This document shows, one piece after another, positions 25,686 through 35,688 of a stretch of 64,000 bases of DNA. The notes below the pieces were generated by a model that saw only the letters and a list, made by a program, of their open reading frames with translations, was not told where the DNA came from and did not search any database. The stretch spans positions 1 through 64,000 of the forward strand of contig JAPHQV010000038.1 in assembly GCA_026197075.1 (NCBI GenBank). Direction: 5' to 3'. Source of the stretch: Gammaproteobacteria bacterium. Its GTDB lineage: Bacteria; Pseudomonadota; Gammaproteobacteria; DSM-19610. Each line of letters opens with the position of its first letter. The stretch's first letter is position 1. The position numbers were made by a program, and so were the translations under genes.

Positions 25686-27500
25686 ATGTCCATTGACGGT
25701 CTCTCGATCCTGCTGCCGGCCGGGGCGCTGGCTGCATTCCTGCTGGGGCTTCTGCTCGGGGGGTGGCGCGGCCGTTCCAGACGGACGAGACGGGTGGACC
25801 GCATCGAAGACCACCCGTTGGCCCCGATTCTGGAGGCCATTGGCGAGGGGGTGATCAGCCTCGATGCGGAAGGCAGGGTGACCTTCATGAACCCGGTGGC
25901 CGTTCGCCTCACGGGCTGGACCGCGGAGGCGGCCATGGGCCGTCCGCTGGGAGAGGTATTCCAGGTCAGCGATGAGCAGGGGCGGGCGGTGGCCGACCCG
26001 GTGGCGGCCTGCCTGCGGGCCGTGGCCCCGGTGCGCTGCCAGGGAGAGCACAGCCTGCGTCGCCGCGACGGCCAGGAGCTCGCGGTGACCCATACGGCAC
26101 TGCCGGTGCATGATCCGGAGGGTGGGCTGCGGGGGGTGGTGCTGACGTTTCGGGACGTCAGCGTGTTGCGGGGCATGGCGCGCCAGTTGCGCTACCAGGC
26201 CAGTCACGACCCCCTTACGGGACTGCTCAACCGTGCCGAGTTCGAATCCCGCCTGGAGGCGGCCATGGAGGAGACGCGTCGCGAGCCGGAACGTCTCCAT
26301 GCCCTGGCATACCTTGACCTCGACCAGTTCAAGGTCGTGAACGATACCTGTGGTCATGCCGCCGGGGACCGCATGCTCAAGCAACTGGCCCGGCTGCTGC
26401 ATGGCAGGTTGCGCGAGCATGATGTGCTGGCGCGCCTGGGCGGGGATGAGTTCGGGGTCCTGTTACGGGACTGCCTGCCGCACCATGCCGAGGAAGTGGC
26501 GGACAGTCTGCGGCGCACGGTGCGGGAGTTTCGTTTCGTTTGGCAGGACCGTACCTTCGATGTGAGCGTGAGTATCGGACTGGCATCCCTGGACCCTGCC
26601 TGTGGCACGGTCGCCAACCTGCTCAGCGCCACTGACGCCGCCTGTCACGTGGCCAAGGAGCAGGGCCGCAACCGCGTCCAGGTCTATCATCCCGACGATG
26701 CCATGCTGGCCCGTCATCGCCGCGAAATGCATTGGGTGCACGAGGTGTCGCGGGCGGTGGAGCAGGATCGCCTGGTATTGTTTGGCCAGCCGGTGGTGGC
26801 GCTGGATCCGGCCGCGGGAGCGGCATCCCATCATGTGGAGGTGCTGGTGCGCATGCTGGGCGAAGGCGGGGAACTGGAACAGCCGCTGGTGTTCATCCCC
26901 GCCGCCGAGCGCTTCAATATCATGTCCTCCGTGGACCGTTGGGTGGTGCGCAAGACCCTGGCGCTGATGGCGGACCAGCCCCGGGCGCCGGGCCAACTTC
27001 GTTGCGCCATCAACCTCTCGGGCCAGTCCCTGTGTGACCCCGCCTTCCTGCCCTATGTGCTGGAGCAGCTGCGCCACCATGGCATCCCGCCCGCCAACGT
27101 GGGTTTCGAGATCACCGAGACCGCGGCCATCGCCAATTTCGCCCAGGCCCAGCGCTTCCTCGCCGAGATCCGCGCCCTCGGCAGTCGCTTCGCCCTGGAC
27201 GATTTCGGCAGCGGTCTGAGTTCGTTCGGTTACCTGAAGAATCTGCCGGTGGATTTTCTCAAGATCGATGGCAGCTTCGTACGCGACATGGTGGAGGATC
27301 CCGTGGACCATGCCATGGTGGAGTCCATCAACCAGCTGGGCCATGTCATGGGGATGCAAACCATCGCCGAATATGTGGAAAACGAGGCCACCCTGGCCAG
27401 CCTGCGCCGACTGGGGGTGGATTATGCCCAGGGCCGGGCCATGGGCGATGTGCGCCCCCTGGAGGAACTGCTGGGCATGCCGGGGACGGCAAAACCCTAG
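25686..27500 (+). CDS. PAS-GGDEF-EAL cyclic-di-GMP signalling protein
   Basis: This 604-aa protein has a single N-terminal membrane helix (about 5-26), a PAS domain (45-160), GGDEF (165-335) and EAL (345-595). The diguanylate cyclase site is intact (GGDEF 252-256), with an inhibitory I-site RxxD (Arg243-Asp246) five residues before it. In the phosphodiesterase domain the signature Glu is in EVL (385-387) rather than EAL, while DDFGSG (505-510) and LKIDGSF (Lys526, Asp528) are kept. It is probably a phosphodiesterase, perhaps bifunctional. An intrinsic hairpin terminator lies 86 bp downstream. Confidence 0.9.
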   Translation: MSIDGLSILLPAGALAAFLLGLLLGGWRGRSRRTRRVDRIEDHPLAPILEAIGEGVISLDAEGRVTFMNPVAVRLTGWTAEAAMGRPLGEVFQVSDEQGRAVADPVAACLRAVAPVRCQGEHSLRRRDGQELAVTHTALPVHDPEGGLRGVVLTFRDVSVLRGMARQLRYQASHDPLTGLLNRAEFESRLEAAMEETRREPERLHALAYLDLDQFKVVNDTCGHAAGDRMLKQLARLLHGRLREHDVLARLGGDEFGVLLRDCLPHHAEEVADSLRRTVREFRFVWQDRTFDVSVSIGLASLDPACGTVANLLSATDAACHVAKEQGRNRVQVYHPDDAMLARHRREMHWVHEVSRAVEQDRLVLFGQPVVALDPAAGAASHHVEVLVRMLGEGGELEQPLVFIPAAERFNIMSSVDRWVVRKTLALMADQPRAPGQLRCAINLSGQSLCDPAFLPYVLEQLRHHGIPPANVGFEITETAAIANFAQAQRFLAEIRALGSRFALDDFGSGLSSFGYLKNLPVDFLKIDGSFVRDMVEDPVDHAMVESINQLGHVMGMQTIAEYVENEATLASLRRLGVDYAQGRAMGDVRPLEELLGMPGTAKP

Positions 27501-27528
27501 TTCTCTCGCTGCTTTCCCGTGGATTCTC

Positions 27529-27557
27529 TTGACCTTCCGTGGCAAGATGCGTAGTTT
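27529..27557 (+). promoter_or_regulatory. Candidate ilvB promoter
   Basis: TTGACC (27529-27534) and TAGTTT (27552-27557) are spaced by 17 bp. The predicted start near 27564 gives a leader of about 100 nt that includes the hairpin at 27586-27608. Confidence 0.5.
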
Positions 27558-27585
27558 CATAAGATTACGCGCCACGGCATGCCCA

Positions 27586-27608
27586 GCCCGGGATCCCGGG
27601 CGTTTTTT
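27586..27608 (+). terminator. Intrinsic terminator or attenuator upstream of ilvB
   Basis: A GC-only stem (GCCCGG-GATC-CCGGGC) is followed by six T. It lies after the GGDEF/EAL gene but also downstream of the candidate ilvB promoter, so it could attenuate ilvBHC. The only in-frame leader ORF is not rich in branched-chain residues, so I lean towards a plain terminator. Confidence 0.65.
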
Positions 27609-27665
27609 GTGCTGGCGGGCACTGTTTCCGCCTGGCCGACCCCCGCATACGAGAGAGAACTGAAC

Positions 27666-29360
27666 GTGGAACTGACCGGTGCCGAAATCTTCGTCCAATG
27701 CCTCAAGGACGAGGGCGTGGAGTACGTATTCGGCTACCCCGGCGGCGCCGTGCTGCCCATCTATGACGCCCTGTACCAGCAGGAGGCCGTCAAGCACATC
27801 CTGGTGCGCCACGAGCAGGCCGCCACCCATGCCGCCGACGGCTACGCCCGCTCCAACGGCAAGCCCGGCGTGGTGCTGGTCACCTCCGGTCCCGGTGCCA
27901 CCAATGCCGTCACCGGCATCGCCACCGCCTACATGGATTCCATCCCCATGGTGGTGTTCACCGGCCAGGTGCCCACCGCCCTGATCGGCAACGATGCCTT
28001 CCAGGAAGTGGACAACATCGGCATCACCCGTCCCTGCGTGAAGCACAATTTCCTGGTCAAGGACGTGAAGGACCTCGCCGAGACCATCAAGAAGGCCTTT
28101 TACGTGGCGACCACCGGCCGCCCCGGCCCCGTGGTGGTGGACATCCCCAAGGACGTCAGCACCAACAAGACCGAGTATCACTACCCGAAGCGCATCAAGA
28201 TGCGTTCCTACAACCCGGTGGTGAAGGGGCATCCACGCCAGATCAAAAAGGCGGTGGAGCTGATCGCCACCGCCAAGCGACCCATGGTCTACAGTGGCGG
28301 CGGCGTCATCCTGGGCGAGGCCTCGCGCTCGCTGGTGGAGTTCACCCGGCTGCTGAACTTCCCCATCACCAACACCCTGATGGGACTGGGCGCCTATCCT
28401 TCGCCCGATCGTCAGTTCGTGGGCATGCTCGGCATGCACGGCACCTATGAAGCCAACATGGCCATGCACAACTGTGATGTGCTGATCGCCATCGGCGCGC
28501 GTTTCGACGACCGCGTGACCGGCAATATCGAGAAATTCTGTCCCACGGCCAGGATCATCCACGTGGACATCGACCCGGCCAGCATCTCCAAGAACGTCAA
28601 GGTGGACGTGCCCATCGTCGGCGAGGTGGACCAGGTCCTCAAGGCCATGATCAAGGAGTTCAAGGACGGTGCCCCCATGCCCGACGCCAAGGCCCTCGAG
28701 CCCTGGTGGCAGCAGATCGAGGAATGGCGCGCCATGGACTGCCTCAAGTTCGACCGCGAGAGCGAGCTGATCAAGCCCCAGTACGTGGTGGAGACCCTCT
28801 ACAAGATCACCAAGGGCAAGGCCTTCGTGACCTCCGACGTGGGCCAGCACCAGATGTGGGCGGCGCAGTTCTACCAGTTCGACAAGCCGCGGCGCTGGAT
28901 CAATTCCGGAGGTCTGGGCACCATGGGCTTCGGCTTCCCGGCGGCCATGGGCGTGCAGTTCGCCCACCCCGACGAGACCGTGTGCTGCATCACCGGCGAG
29001 GGCAGTATCCAGATGTGCATCCAGGAGCTGTCCACCTGTCGCCAGTACGGCCTGCCCATCAAGATCATCAACCTGAACAACCGCTATCTCGGGATGGTGC
29101 GGCAGTGGCAGGAGTTCTTCTACCAGGGCCGCTACGCCATGTCCTACATGGAGTCCCTGCCCGACTTCGTCAAGTTGGCGGAGAGCTATGGCCATATCGG
29201 CATCCAGGTCACCAAGCCGGCCGATGTGGAAGGCGCCCTCAAGGAAGCCATGAAGGTCCGCGACCGGGTGGTGTTCCTCGACTTCATCACCGATCAGACC
29301 GAAAACGTGTACCCCATGATCCCGGCCGGAGCCGGCCAGAACGAAATGATCCTGATTTAG
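27666..29360 (+). CDS. ilvB: Acetolactate synthase large subunit
   Basis: The catalytic TPP-dependent subunit of acetohydroxyacid synthase, first step of valine, leucine and isoleucine synthesis, 564 aa from the GTG at 27666. It has GYPGGAVLP, the catalytic Glu50 in [15 protein letters not shown], and the TPP/Mg site (TGEGSIQM ... LNN). GEG instead of GDG is usual in gammaproteobacterial IlvB. The in-frame ATG at 27579 lies before the terminator hairpin and would add a non-homologous tail, so I favour the GTG. It heads ilvB-ilvH-ilvC. Confidence 0.95.
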   Translation: MELTGAEIFVQCLKDEGVEYVFGYPGGAVLPIYDALYQQEAVKHILVRHEQAATHAADGYARSNGKPGVVLVTSGPGATNAVTGIATAYMDSIPMVVFTGQVPTALIGNDAFQEVDNIGITRPCVKHNFLVKDVKDLAETIKKAFYVATTGRPGPVVVDIPKDVSTNKTEYHYPKRIKMRSYNPVVKGHPRQIKKAVELIATAKRPMVYSGGGVILGEASRSLVEFTRLLNFPITNTLMGLGAYPSPDRQFVGMLGMHGTYEANMAMHNCDVLIAIGARFDDRVTGNIEKFCPTARIIHVDIDPASISKNVKVDVPIVGEVDQVLKAMIKEFKDGAPMPDAKALEPWWQQIEEWRAMDCLKFDRESELIKPQYVVETLYKITKGKAFVTSDVGQHQMWAAQFYQFDKPRRWINSGGLGTMGFGFPAAMGVQFAHPDETVCCITGEGSIQMCIQELSTCRQYGLPIKIINLNNRYLGMVRQWQEFFYQGRYAMSYMESLPDFVKLAESYGHIGIQVTKPADVEGALKEAMKVRDRVVFLDFITDQTENVYPMIPAGAGQNEMILI

Positions 29361-29385
29361 GTGAACACAAGGGTTTGAGTTAACG

Positions 29386-29877
29386 ATGCGTCACATCATC
29401 TCCATACTGCTGGAAAACGAGGCCGGTGCCCTGTCACGGGTGGCGGGGTTGTTCTCCGCGCGCGGCTACAACATCGAGTCGCTCACCGTGGCGCCCACGG
29501 AGGATCCCTCCCTGTCGCGCATGACCCTGGTGACCAGTGGTACCGACCAGGTCATCGAGCAGATCACCAAGCAGCTCAACAAGCTGGTGGACGTGGTCAA
29601 GCTGTTGGACATGATGGAGGCGCCGCATATCGAGCGCGAGCTGATGCTGGTGAAGGTGCGTGCCGAGAACAGCGGGCGTGATGAAGTGAAGCGCCTGGTG
29701 GACATCTTCCGCGGCCGTATCATCGATGTGAGCAACACCACCTATGTCATCGAGTTGACCGGTGCCGGCGACAAGCTCGACGCCTTCCTGCAGGCCATCG
29801 ATCGCGGCCTGATCCTGGAAGTGGTGCGCACCGGGGTATCGGGTATCGCGCGCGGCGAAAAGGCGCTGCATGTTTAG
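29386..29877 (+). CDS. ilvH: Acetolactate synthase small (regulatory) subunit
   Basis: A 163-aa regulatory subunit that activates IlvB and mediates valine feedback. It has the N-terminal ACT domain (RHIISILLENEAGALSRVAGLFSARGYNIESLTVAPTE) and the C-terminal ACT-like domain (VELTGAGDKLDAFL region). The gene starts 26 bases after ilvB. A large palindrome separates it from ilvC. Confidence 0.95.
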   Translation: MRHIISILLENEAGALSRVAGLFSARGYNIESLTVAPTEDPSLSRMTLVTSGTDQVIEQITKQLNKLVDVVKLLDMMEAPHIERELMLVKVRAENSGRDEVKRLVDIFRGRIIDVSNTTYVIELTGAGDKLDAFLQAIDRGLILEVVRTGVSGIARGEKALHV

Positions 29878-29898
29878 TGGTGTCGGATAGATCGATTA

Positions 29899-29976
29899 CA
29901 CCGCAAAGACGCAAAGGACGCAAAGTACAATCATTTTCATCAATTTTTTCTTTGCGTCCTTTGCGCCTTTGCGGTG
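29899..29976. repeat. Palindrome CACCGCAAAGACGCAAAGG family between ilvH and ilvC
   Basis: Arms 29899-29925 and 29950-29976 are 27-bp reverse complements with one mismatch, around a 24-nt AT-rich spacer. Each arm contains a tandem GCAAAGRACGCAAAG motif. The rest of 29878-30022 is a short AT-rich leader to ilvC. The palindrome could reduce read-through between ilvH and ilvC. Confidence 0.85.
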
Positions 29977-30004
29977 AAAGATTTTATTTTTTAATTACGT
30001 TTAA

Positions 30005-31033
<1,029 letters not shown>

Positions 31034-31052
31034 AGTATTTGCGCTTACCCGA

Positions 31053-31078
31053 CGCCGCGGTTCGTCCGCGGCGTTTTT
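31053..31078 (+). terminator. Intrinsic terminator after ilvC
   Basis: CGCCGCGG-TTCGT-CCGCGGCG followed by five T. The 8-bp perfect stem ends the ilvBHC transcript. Confidence 0.85.
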
Positions 31079-31100
31079 GTTTGACTTCGGAACCTGACCC

Positions 31101-31730
31101 ATGGCCGCTAGCCGTTACCCATTCTTTTCCCGTGAAGGTTGGCCCTTCCTGCTGATTGTCATCGCCAGCGGTTCTGTTGCCTGGTATTACCTGGGCCTGG
31201 TCTGGACCCTGCCCTTCTGGATACTGGGATTCCTGATCCTGTTCATGTTTCGCGATCCGCACCGGGAGATCCCCGCCAGTCCGCTGGCGGTGGTCAGCCC
31301 CGTGGACGGTCGCATCAGCGCCATCGAGCGCCTCCATGATCCCTACCTGGATCGCCAGGCCCTGCGGGTACAGATCGATATGTTTCGCACCGGGGTGTAC
31401 ACGGCACGCAGCCCGGTGGAGGGCAAGATTCTCGAGCCAGGTGCCGATAGCCAGGCCAGGCTGCCGCCCAAGGCGCCCCATGGAGTATGGATTCGGACCG
31501 ATGAAGGTGACGACCTGGTGATGGTCATGAACCGGGGCCCCCTGGGTAATGCTCCGCGCTGTGGCGTGCGCTATGGTGAAAGGGTCGGCCAGGGACAACG
31601 CTGCGGCTACCTCCACCTGGGCGGCAGAATCCAGCTATATTTACCGGAAAATGCCCGCGTGACGGTGAATATCAATGATCAGGTCCGTTCCGGACGGGAT
31701 TCAGTGGGGCAACTGGTGCGTAAGCGATGA
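31101..31730 (+). CDS. Phosphatidylserine decarboxylase-like protein lacking catalytic residues
   Basis: A 209-aa protein of the short phosphatidylserine decarboxylase family: two N-terminal membrane helices (about 15-50), SPVDGRI (Asp69), a RSPVEGKI block and a C-terminal GRIQLYLPENARVTV block. Active short-form enzymes self-cleave at a Gly-Ser pair to make a pyruvoyl group; here the aligned pair is Gly174-Gly175. The conserved VHVNR histidine is replaced by Tyr100 in VYTAR. Canonical self-processing therefore looks impossible. Its start follows the ilvC terminator and its end overlaps pssA (ATGA), as a psd-pssA pair would. It may be a non-catalytic partner of PssA, or use other chemistry. 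Confidence 0.75.
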   Translation: MAASRYPFFSREGWPFLLIVIASGSVAWYYLGLVWTLPFWILGFLILFMFRDPHREIPASPLAVVSPVDGRISAIERLHDPYLDRQALRVQIDMFRTGVYTARSPVEGKILEPGADSQARLPPKAPHGVWIRTDEGDDLVMVMNRGPLGNAPRCGVRYGERVGQGQRCGYLHLGGRIQLYLPENARVTVNINDQVRSGRDSVGQLVRKR

Positions 31731-32521
31731 ATCACGATGACGAGGTAGAAGAGGGCAACGACGAGTCGAAACCGCGCAGCCGCGGGGTCTATCTGCTGCC
31801 CAACCTGTTCACCACCGCCGGGTTGTTCGCCGGTTTCTACGCCATCGTGGCGGCCATGGCCGGTCGCTTCGATGCCGCCGCCATCGCCATCTTCGTGGCC
31901 ATGATCATGGACGGCATCGACGGCCGGGTGGCACGCCTCACCAATACCCAATCGGCCTTCGGCACCGAGTACGACAGCCTCTCCGATATGGTGGGCTTCG
32001 GCCTGGCGCCGGCCCTGGTGATGTATGCCTGGTCCCTGCAATACCTGGCCGACCTCGGCCCGGCCTGGGGCAAGCTCGGCTGGCTGGTGGCGTTCATCTA
32101 TACCGCCTGTGCGGCCCTGCGCCTGGCGCGCTTCAACACCAAGGTCGCCAGCGCCGACAAGTATTACTTCCAGGGCCTGCCCAGTCCCTCGGCGGCGGCG
32201 GTGCTGGCTGGTTTTGTCTGGCTCAGCGTGGACTGGGACTGGGGCGGCCAGGAGGTGCGTTTCGTCGCGGCCTTTCTCACCATCGTCATGGGCTTGCTGA
32301 TGGTGAGTAACGTGCGCTATTACAGCTTCAAGGAATTCGACTTCAAGAAGCGCGTACCCTACGTGGCCATGCTGGTCATCGTGCTGATGCTGGTCGTTAC
32401 CAATCTCAACCCCCCCGCCGTGTTGTTCTTCGGGTTCACCATCTATGTGGTCTCCGGCATCGTCTTTACCCTGCGCCGCCGCAAGAGCGTGCTGCCTACC
32501 GACCCCCCCGGGCAGGGTTGA
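31727..32521 (+). CDS. pssA: CDP-diacylglycerol-serine O-phosphatidyltransferase
   Basis: A 264-aa integral membrane CDP-alcohol phosphatidyltransferase that makes phosphatidylserine from CDP-diacylglycerol and serine. The family motif DGxxAR(x8)GxxxDxxxD is complete: Asp65-Gly66, Ala69-Arg70, Gly79, Asp83, Asp87. About eight hydrophobic helices follow a charged N-terminal tail (1-20). It overlaps the Psd-like gene by four bases, so the two are translationally coupled. Confidence 0.93.
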   Translation: MNHDDEVEEGNDESKPRSRGVYLLPNLFTTAGLFAGFYAIVAAMAGRFDAAAIAIFVAMIMDGIDGRVARLTNTQSAFGTEYDSLSDMVGFGLAPALVMYAWSLQYLADLGPAWGKLGWLVAFIYTACAALRLARFNTKVASADKYYFQGLPSPSAAAVLAGFVWLSVDWDWGGQEVRFVAAFLTIVMGLLMVSNVRYYSFKEFDFKKRVPYVAMLVIVLMLVVTNLNPPAVLFFGFTIYVVSGIVFTLRRRKSVLPTDPPGQG

Positions 32522-32529
32522 CCCGGGGC

Positions 32530-32558
32530 TTGGCATCCGCTCCAGCTTGTTTTATATT
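32530..32558 (+). promoter_or_regulatory. Promoter of the leuA leader
   Basis: TTGGCA (32530-32535) and TATATT (32553-32558) are spaced by 17 bp. The predicted start, near 32565, coincides with the ATG of the leader peptide. Confidence 0.7.
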
Positions 32559-32564
32559 CGAGTC

Positions 32565-32660
32565 ATGAACCGAGTAGCCCGCCATTCTGGTGCCCCCTCC
32601 AGCCTGCCGTCCGGCGGGCTGCTGCTCGTGCTGCGACTGCTGCCGCCCGGCGGCAACTAA
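32565..32660 (+). CDS. leuL: leuA leader (attenuator) peptide
   Basis: A 31-aa ORF (begins MNRVARHSGA) with the run LLLVLRLL, six leucine codons in eight. It lies directly upstream of leuA behind a good promoter. This is the hallmark of a leucine attenuator leader in which the ribosome stalls when Leu-tRNA is short. GC-rich segments inside and after the ORF (around 32612-32690) can pair in alternative ways, but I cannot find a stem with a clear T-run, so the terminator part is unresolved. The promoter places the mRNA start at or next to the ATG, so the peptide is probably read from a leaderless message. Confidence 0.75.
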   Translation: MNRVARHSGAPSSLPSGGLLLVLRLLPPGGN

Positions 32661-32762
32661 ACACCCACCCCGGCGGGGGATCATCACGCAAACAATCACT
32701 TTTCTAACGCGCGGCGGGCAGGCCGGAACCGGCTTTGGTATGCTTGCCGCAGCGGAATCCCT

Positions 32763-32781
32763 CCCCCACGGACCGTGGGGG
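32763..32781 (+). promoter_or_regulatory. Hairpin in front of the leuA ribosome site
   Basis: CCCCCACGG-A-CCGTGGGGG is a near-continuous palindrome, about 8 bases before GGAG (32789-32792) and 17 bases before the leuA ATG. There is no T-run, so it may affect translation or RNA stability rather than terminate. Confidence 0.5.
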
Positions 32782-32798
32782 ATCGAGCGGAGCAGATC

Positions 32799-34349
32799 AT
32801 GAGCGGCAAAGACAAATTAATCATTTTCGATACCACCTTGCGCGACGGCGAGCAGAGCCCGGGCGCCTCCATGACCAAGGACGAGAAGGTGCGTATCGCC
32901 AAGGCCCTGGAGCGCATGCGGGTGGACGTCATCGAGGCGGGCTTCCCCATCGCCAGCGTGGGCGATTTCGAAGCGGTGCAGGCCGTGGCCCGGTCCGTCA
33001 AGGACAGCACCGTCTGTGGCCTGGCCCGCGCCCTGGACAAGGACATCGACCGCGCCGGCGAGGCCCTCAAGGATGCCAACTCGGCGCGCATCCATACCTT
33101 CATCGCCACCTCGCCCATCCACATGAAGATGAAATTGCGCATGGAGCCGGACCAGGTGGTGGAGCAGGCGGTGCGGGCCGTGAAACGCGCGCGCCAGTAC
33201 ACCGACAACGTGGAGTTCTCTCCCGAGGATGCCGGGCGCTCGGACCTGGATTTCCTTTGCCGGGTCATCGAGGCGGTCATCGCCGCCGGGGCAAGCACCG
33301 TCAATATCCCCGATACCGTGGGCTACAACCTTCCGCATCAGTTCGGCGATCTGATCCACAAACTCATCGAACGCGTACCCAACGCCGACCAGGCGGTGTT
33401 CTCCGTACATTGCCATAATGACCTCGGACTGGCTGTGTCCAATTCCCTGTCGGCGGTGTTGAATGGCGCGCGCCAGGTGGAGTGCACCATCAATGGTCTC
33501 GGCGAGCGCGCCGGCAACGCCGCCCTGGAGGAGATCGTCATGGCCGTGGCCACCCGCCAGGACGTGTTCCCCTGCCAGACGGATCTCGATACCACCCAGA
33601 TCATGACCTGTTCCCGGCTGGTGTCGGGCATCACCGGTTTCGCCGTGCAGCCCAACAAGGCCGTCGTCGGCGCCAATGCCTTTGCCCATGAGTCGGGGAT
33701 CCACCAGGATGGGGTGCTCAAGAGCCGCGAGACCTATGAAATCATGCGCGCGCAGGATGTAGGCTGGACCGCCAACCGCATCGTGCTCGGCAAGCACTCG
33801 GGCCGCAATGCCCTGAAGAGTCGTCTCAAGGAACTGGGCATCGAATTCGAATCCGAGGAAGCGCTGAACGATACCTTTACGCGCTTCAAGGATCTTGCCG
33901 ACAAGAAGCACGAGATCTTCGACGAAGACCTGCAGGCCCTGGTGAGTGAAGCCAGCCAGGAGACCGCCAACGAGCAGTACCGCCTGGTGGCGTTGAAGGT
34001 CTGCTCCGAGACCGGCGAGACGCCCAATGCCGCCGTGACCCTGTTGGTGAACGGCGAGGAGCAGCGTGCCAATGCCTTCGGCGGTGGTCCCGTGGATGCT
34101 GCCTTCAAGGCACTGGAGGCCATCGTGCACAGTGGCTCGGTACTCCAGCTCTACTCGGTCAACAGCATCACCAGCGGTACCGATGCCCAGGGTGAGGTGA
34201 CGGTGCGCCTGGCGAAGGACGGCACCATCGTCAACGGCCAGGGCTCCGATACCGACATCGTCATCGCCTCGGCACGGGCCTATATCAATGCCCTGAACAA
34301 GCTGGCCCAGCCCGCTACGCGGGAGCATCCACAGATGGGGGACGTGTAG
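32799..34349 (+). CDS. leuA: 2-Isopropylmalate synthase
   Basis: Condenses 2-oxoisovalerate with acetyl-CoA, the committed step of leucine synthesis. It is 516 aa. The catalytic TIM barrel starts [14 protein letters not shown], has the metal histidines in HCHNDLGLA and ESGIHQDG, and is followed by the C-terminal LeuA allosteric domain (about 395-510) for leucine feedback. The ATG at 32799 follows GGAG at six bases; the in-frame ATG at 32775 falls inside the hairpin. Confidence 0.95.
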   Translation: MSGKDKLIIFDTTLRDGEQSPGASMTKDEKVRIAKALERMRVDVIEAGFPIASVGDFEAVQAVARSVKDSTVCGLARALDKDIDRAGEALKDANSARIHTFIATSPIHMKMKLRMEPDQVVEQAVRAVKRARQYTDNVEFSPEDAGRSDLDFLCRVIEAVIAAGASTVNIPDTVGYNLPHQFGDLIHKLIERVPNADQAVFSVHCHNDLGLAVSNSLSAVLNGARQVECTINGLGERAGNAALEEIVMAVATRQDVFPCQTDLDTTQIMTCSRLVSGITGFAVQPNKAVVGANAFAHESGIHQDGVLKSRETYEIMRAQDVGWTANRIVLGKHSGRNALKSRLKELGIEFESEEALNDTFTRFKDLADKKHEIFDEDLQALVSEASQETANEQYRLVALKVCSETGETPNAAVTLLVNGEEQRANAFGGGPVDAAFKALEAIVHSGSVLQLYSVNSITSGTDAQGEVTVRLAKDGTIVNGQGSDTDIVIASARAYINALNKLAQPATREHPQMGDV

Positions 34350-34355
34350 GGAGCC

Positions 34356-35066
34356 ATGGTGCTGGATCCACAACGACAGGCCGCCTACCTGGAGGCCATG
34401 GGCATACAGCCATGGATGGCGCGGAGCGGCACCCCCGGAGCAGAAGTGGCCCTGCCACCCGTGGAGCCGGGCATGCCGCCGGGCGCGGATGCCGAGGCCA
34501 TTGCATCCCTGGACTGGCAAGCCCTGCAGGCGGCGGTGGCGAACTGTACCCGTTGCGACCTGCACCGCAGCCGTACCCAGACCGTGTTCGGGGTCGGCGA
34601 CCCCCAGGCCCGCTGGCTCGTCATCGGCGAGGCACCCGGGGCCGAGGAGGATCGCCAGGGCGAACCCTTCGTGGGTCGTGCCGGCCAGTTGCTGGATGCC
34701 ATGCTCAAGGCCGTGGGCCTGGCCCGCGGCCAGGTCTACATCGCCAATATCCTCAAGTGCCGACCGCCCAACAACCGCGACCCCCATGCGGACGAAGTGG
34801 CCTGCTGTACACCTTACCTGCAGCGCCAGATCGAACTCATCGATCCGGCACTGATCCTGGCCGTGGGCCGTATTGCCGCCCAGCACCTGCTGGGCAGCGA
34901 CCAGCCCATCGGCAAGCTGCGCGGTCAGGTACATCGCTATGGGGAGGCGGGCATCCCGCTGGTCGCCACCTACCACCCGGCCTACCTGTTGCGCAGCCCC
35001 GCCGAGAAGCGCAAGGCCTGGCAGGATCTGCAGCTGGCCCAGCGTACGGCTCAAGGTCTGGACTGA
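34356..35066 (+). CDS. Family 4 uracil-DNA glycosylase
   Basis: This 236-aa Fe-S glycosylase excises uracil from DNA. The 4Fe-4S ligands are likely Cys64, Cys67, Cys135 and Cys151. The active-site motif is [20 protein letters not shown] (91-110) and the second motif is HPAYLLR. The N-terminal 50 residues are a Pro-rich linker common in proteobacterial members. It starts six bases after leuA and is followed closely by rimI. Confidence 0.92.
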   Translation: MVLDPQRQAAYLEAMGIQPWMARSGTPGAEVALPPVEPGMPPGADAEAIASLDWQALQAAVANCTRCDLHRSRTQTVFGVGDPQARWLVIGEAPGAEEDRQGEPFVGRAGQLLDAMLKAVGLARGQVYIANILKCRPPNNRDPHADEVACCTPYLQRQIELIDPALILAVGRIAAQHLLGSDQPIGKLRGQVHRYGEAGIPLVATYHPAYLLRSPAEKRKAWQDLQLAQRTAQGLD

Positions 35067-35084
35067 ACTTCCGTCAATGGTTCC

Positions 35085-35549
35085 ATGAGCACCGCGGCCC
35101 ACTCCTTTCCCCCCCGTTTCCGTCCCATGCGTGAGGAGGACCTCGATGCCGTCATGGAGATCGAGGTGCGCGCCTACCAACACCCCTGGACCCGCGCCAT
35201 CCTCAAGGACTGCCTGCGGGTGGGATACAACTGCTGGCTCTATGAACGGGAAGGCGCCATCCTGGCCTACGGGGTGATGAGCGTGGCGGTGGGGGAGGCC
35301 CATATGCTCAACCTGACCGTGCGCCCGGAATCCCAGGGGCAGGGCCTGGGTCGTAAAATACTCAAACATTTCCTCGGTCTGGCCCTGCGCCATGGCGCCG
35401 ACATGGTGCTGTTGGAGGTGCGACCCTCCAATACCCCGGCGCTGGCCCTGTACAGCAAGATGGGTTTCAACGAGATAGGGGTGCGCAAGGGCTACTACCC
35501 GGGCCCCAATGGCCGCGAGGATGCCCTGGTGCTGGCGCTGAACCTCTAG
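35085..35549 (+). CDS. rimI: Ribosomal protein S18 alanine N-acetyltransferase
   Basis: A 154-aa GNAT acetyltransferase that modifies the N-terminal alanine of S18. The acetyl-CoA site is VRPESQGQGLGRKIL, followed by LLEVRPSNTPALALYSKMGF and RKGYYP, the RimI signatures. It starts 18 bases after the glycosylase stop. In many gammaproteobacteria rimI lies near the tsa genes; here a Sua5-type gene is two genes on. Confidence 0.92.
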   Translation: MSTAAHSFPPRFRPMREEDLDAVMEIEVRAYQHPWTRAILKDCLRVGYNCWLYEREGAILAYGVMSVAVGEAHMLNLTVRPESQGQGLGRKILKHFLGLALRHGADMVLLEVRPSNTPALALYSKMGFNEIGVRKGYYPGPNGREDALVLALNL

Positions 35550-35550
35550 G

Positions 35551-35640
35551 AAAACCGGGGACAGACCACGGTTTTCAGGGAGATTCCCTACCAAGGGTCG
35601 CGCCAACAAAACCGCTAAACCGTGGTCTGTCCCCGGTTTT
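35551..35640. repeat. Palindrome AAAACCGGGGACAGACCACG family between rimI and prfC
   Basis: Arms 35551-35574 and 35617-35640 are perfect 24-bp reverse complements around a 42-nt spacer. The right arm ends in TTTTT, so on the plus strand it could terminate the rimI transcript. Confidence 0.85.
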
Positions 35641-35688
35641 TAAAATCCGCTACAATGTCCGGTCAACCGAATTCCAGACCTGCACCCC

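Noticed and set aside
26235-26255. GTTCGAATC resembling a tRNA T-loop
   Set aside because: It lies inside the GGDEF domain coding AEFESRL and has no acceptor stem or anticodon arm around it.
28990-29010. GEG replacing GDG in the IlvB cofactor motif as a defect
   Set aside because: GEG is usual in gammaproteobacterial acetolactate synthase large subunits, so activity is expected.
26463-29195. 910-codon open frame on the minus strand across the GGDEF/EAL and ilvB genes
   Set aside because: Its His/Gly/Asp-rich composition mirrors the sense codons; the sense genes have full motifs.
32817-35609. 930-codon open frame on the minus strand across leuA, the glycosylase and rimI
   Set aside because: It is antisense to three clear genes and lacks family-like sequence; long antisense frames are expected at this GC content.
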